A stretch of 64,000 nucleotides of DNA. It comes from Niabella ginsenosidivorans. GTDB taxonomy: Bacteria > Bacteroidota > Bacteroidia > Chitinophagales > Chitinophagaceae. Positions 62,220 to 64,000 of this stretch are shown here, piece after piece (within the stretch, counting starts at the first letter, position 1; each line of letters opens with the position of its first letter). The notes beneath the pieces were generated by a model. That model was not told the DNA's origin. It searched no databases and saw nothing but the letters and a program-made list of their open reading frames with translations. The stretch is taken from contig NZ_CP015772.1 of assembly GCF_001654455.1 (NCBI RefSeq), forward strand, positions 2,232,001-2,296,000. The letters run 5' to 3'. A program made the translations under genes and the position numbers.

Positions 62220-64000
62220 TCAATTCACTTTTAGTTGCTGATAACGGAGCGTTACGGGGCCTAACAAGCCCGCCGGCACCAGTGGAGAATTTTTATTAAA
62301 ATAAGACCACGGAATAAAGGTTTTGCGCTCTTTTGAAGGACGCGGTTGTCCGTTGGTGGCCCACTCCGGCAAACCTTTCATCCTTGGCAAGCCGTTCATG
62401 GCCGGAGTGCCGTTATTTTCAAGCATTGTCCATTCAAAATCTGCAGGATATTGTTCATCGCCAATAAGGCGGTTCACCCAGGTGTTTGTAACAGCAATCT
62501 TAACAGTGTTTTTCCCCGCTTTCAACAAGCGGGTAATGTCTGCCTTGAAAGGCGGCGACCATAATATACCGGCTTTTTTACCATTAATTTCCAAGCCGGC
62601 CATATCATATACCGTTCCCAAATCAATCAGGATCCGTTTATCAGATGCGAGGTCTTCTTTTTTTATCGTGATGGTTTGTTCATAAACAGCTGTGCCCGAA
62701 AAATATTGGACGGCTTTGTTATGCTCTTTGCTGAAATCGACCAACTTATTCCATTTTCTTGTAAACGTTTTTTCATTTGTTTTAGGATGAAAAGTAATTA
62801 TCCACCTATCTTTTAATGCAACAGGTTCTTCATTCAAAACGGCTACTTCCGGTTGTTTGAAATAGGTTGTTTTTTGTGCAGGAAAAACAATAAACATTGA
62901 TTGGTCTTTATCCAATTTAATCGTTACAAAAGTTGAATCGCCCTGTTGTTTCCATTGATTGGTTTGTTGAATTATTCCGCGGTAGGCATCCCACAATTCA
63001 GGCACAGCATTCTTTACAGGAAAGGCTATTGTTTTTTCTGTTGCTTCATTTGTGTTGCGCACAAAAAAGATCTCTGCTTCCGGCGTGCTGCGCTGTAATA
63101 CATTAGCGGTACGAACAATGAACGTTCCCTGCTGCAAAAGCATCTGGCAACGGGCGAGGTACGTGAAAAACGCTTTGCCGGGTTCCAACCATGTTTGTGT
63201 GCGGCTGAAATGTGTTCCGTAATGCGCAAAGCTCCAGCCGGGCTGGTAGGCATCACTCAAAGGGTTATGCGCCCAGGAGTGAAGAAAAAATTTGTTAATG
63301 CCGTAAGAAAAGCCCATATCGGCAGGACGTTTCAGCATAGCCGGTGTTTCGGTAAACCTGCAGGCGGCCTCCATGCCAGTAAACGCTTCAGCTGCCACAA
63401 TGCGATGATCATTTTTTGCAGCAGCAGTTGCAAAGCTTCCTTCACCGGAGGGTTCGGTACTATGCACCCAAAATTCAGTAGCAGGTATATCAGCAATTCC
63501 TATCCCTTCAGTCCTATCAAAGGGCGCCTCCCAAATACTGCCATAAGGTTCCCATGCAAATTGAAAACCTGCTTTGTTTACCATGTCTTTTCCAAGCTGA
63601 AAACATTGCAAAAACAAACGATTGATTACTTCTTTATAATCGCTGAGAAAACGATTTGTTTGCGATGAAAATTTTTCGCCAGCAGGATGAATGCCATGCA
63701 TTTCTTCATTAAAAATACTGTCGCCGCGCTCGTATGCTAAGATTACCTGTACAACAGGATCATACCCTTTCACCTTAATAAAATCGTTACGGAAATTTGA
63801 TGACCAGTTCTGATCCCTTGCCTCATAGCTGTCTACCCATATAATGTTGAATGTATTGCCAATATACTGACCCAATCTTTCTTCCAGCGGGTTCAGTACA
63901 TTCTTCCAATGTGCAATGGTTGCTTCCGGATTCATTTTATCGGCCTCCAGCGAAGTGGCCTCTACATCTTCCGGTACGGGATGCGTGTGTATGAGACTGG
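62220..64000 (-). CDS. GH106-like glycoside hydrolase, 5' end outside the window
   Basis: The visible 590 or so residues are the C-terminal half of a second GH106-like protein. Upstream of the internal Met at 63935 the frame stays open to the window edge and reads ATSLEADKMNPEAT, matching the EVDKM motif of the neighbouring enzyme, so the gene is cut by the window rather than truncated. It shares TNTWVNRLIGDEQYP and the C-terminal sandwich with the neighbour. It lies 15 bases upstream of that gene, on the same transcript. Confidence 0.85.
   Translation of the reverse strand, partial: SLIHTHPVPEDVEATSLEADKMNPEATIAHWKNVLNPLEERLGQYIGNTFNIIWVDSYEARDQNWSSNFRNDFIKVKGYDPVVQVILAYERGDSIFNEEMHGIHPAGEKFSSQTNRFLSDYKEVINRLFLQCFQLGKDMVNKAGFQFAWEPYGSIWEAPFDRTEGIGIADIPATEFWVHSTEPSGEGSFATAAAKNDHRIVAAEAFTGMEAACRFTETPAMLKRPADMGFSYGINKFFLHSWAHNPLSDAYQPGWSFAHYGTHFSRTQTWLEPGKAFFTYLARCQMLLQQGTFIVRTANVLQRSTPEAEIFFVRNTNEATEKTIAFPVKNAVPELWDAYRGIIQQTNQWKQQGDSTFVTIKLDKDQSMFIVFPAQKTTYFKQPEVAVLNEEPVALKDRWIITFHPKTNEKTFTRKWNKLVDFSKEHNKAVQYFSGTAVYEQTITIKKEDLASDKRILIDLGTVYDMAGLEINGKKAGILWSPPFKADITRLLKAGKNTVKIAVTNTWVNRLIGDEQYPADFEWTMLENNGTPAMNGLPRMKGLPEWATNGQPRPSKERKTFIPWSYFNKNSPLVPAGLLGPVTLRYQQLKVN

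Noticed and set aside
62220-63935. GH106-like gene starting at 63935
   Set aside because: The frame is open to the window edge and continues the family motif EADKM, so 63935 is an internal Met.
1-64000. CRISPR array
   Set aside because: No regularly spaced identical direct repeats and no Cas proteins are visible.

Overview
The window looks like a chromosomal segment of a Bacteroidota bacterium, most likely a Chitinophagaceae member; the genus cannot be fixed from the sequence, though a Niabella-like soil degrader would fit. The signs are Bacteroidota-type promoters (TTTG, 19-20 bases, TAnnTTTG) before the tRNA and before a channel gene, a signal peptidase I with a large N-terminal extension, many lipoproteins, and clustered alpha-L-rhamnosidases.

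Layout. (1) 1-8292 is core-like chromosome: a radical SAM/SPASM protein, a Gfo/Idh/MocA oxidoreductase, an ALDH7-type aldehyde dehydrogenase, a subtilisin-like protease and signal peptidase I, followed by tRNA-Asp(GTC). (2) 8353-51091 is an integrated element of about 42.65 kb inserted at the 3' end of tRNA-Asp. It is bounded by an 89-base perfect direct repeat (8353-8441 and 51003-51091). The tyrosine integrase lies just inside the left end. A mobilization module (relaxase, MobC, ParA-like ATPase, primase-like protein, excisionase-like HTH) lies near the right end. No conjugation pore genes are present, so it reads as an integrative mobilizable element. (3) 51202-51710 is a decayed second copy of the integrase just outside the right repeat, left by an older related element. 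(4) 51741-64000 is a chromosomal glycoside hydrolase cluster on the minus strand: two GH78-like, one GH30-like and two GH106-like enzymes, the last running off the window.

Cargo of the element, left to right: a truncated serine hydrolase; four secreted or lipoprotein genes next to a TPR histidine kinase and LuxR-type regulator, with three copies of a quasi-palindromic box (ATCATY-A6-GATGAT) in their promoters; an ion and envelope stress block (Na+/H+ antiporter, DUF389, universal stress protein, MscS, ClC); an AraC regulator with a peroxiredoxin and a two-repeat spondin-like lipoprotein; DUF305; a HEPN-like protein; and a defense region.

The defense region (31.5-42.7 kb) holds an XRE regulator with a Shedu-type nuclease (its stop codon supplied by an IS256 element), an 808-residue PD-(D/E)xK protein, a small membrane-anchored protein, a GHKL ATPase fused to a C-terminal nuclease-like domain, a DUF4145 protein, HigBA and a Fic protein. 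AbiEii with a DUF6922-like partner and AbiH lie further right. The block 34690-40521 is the best candidate for an undescribed system. Family names here come from motif reading by eye, not from a database search.
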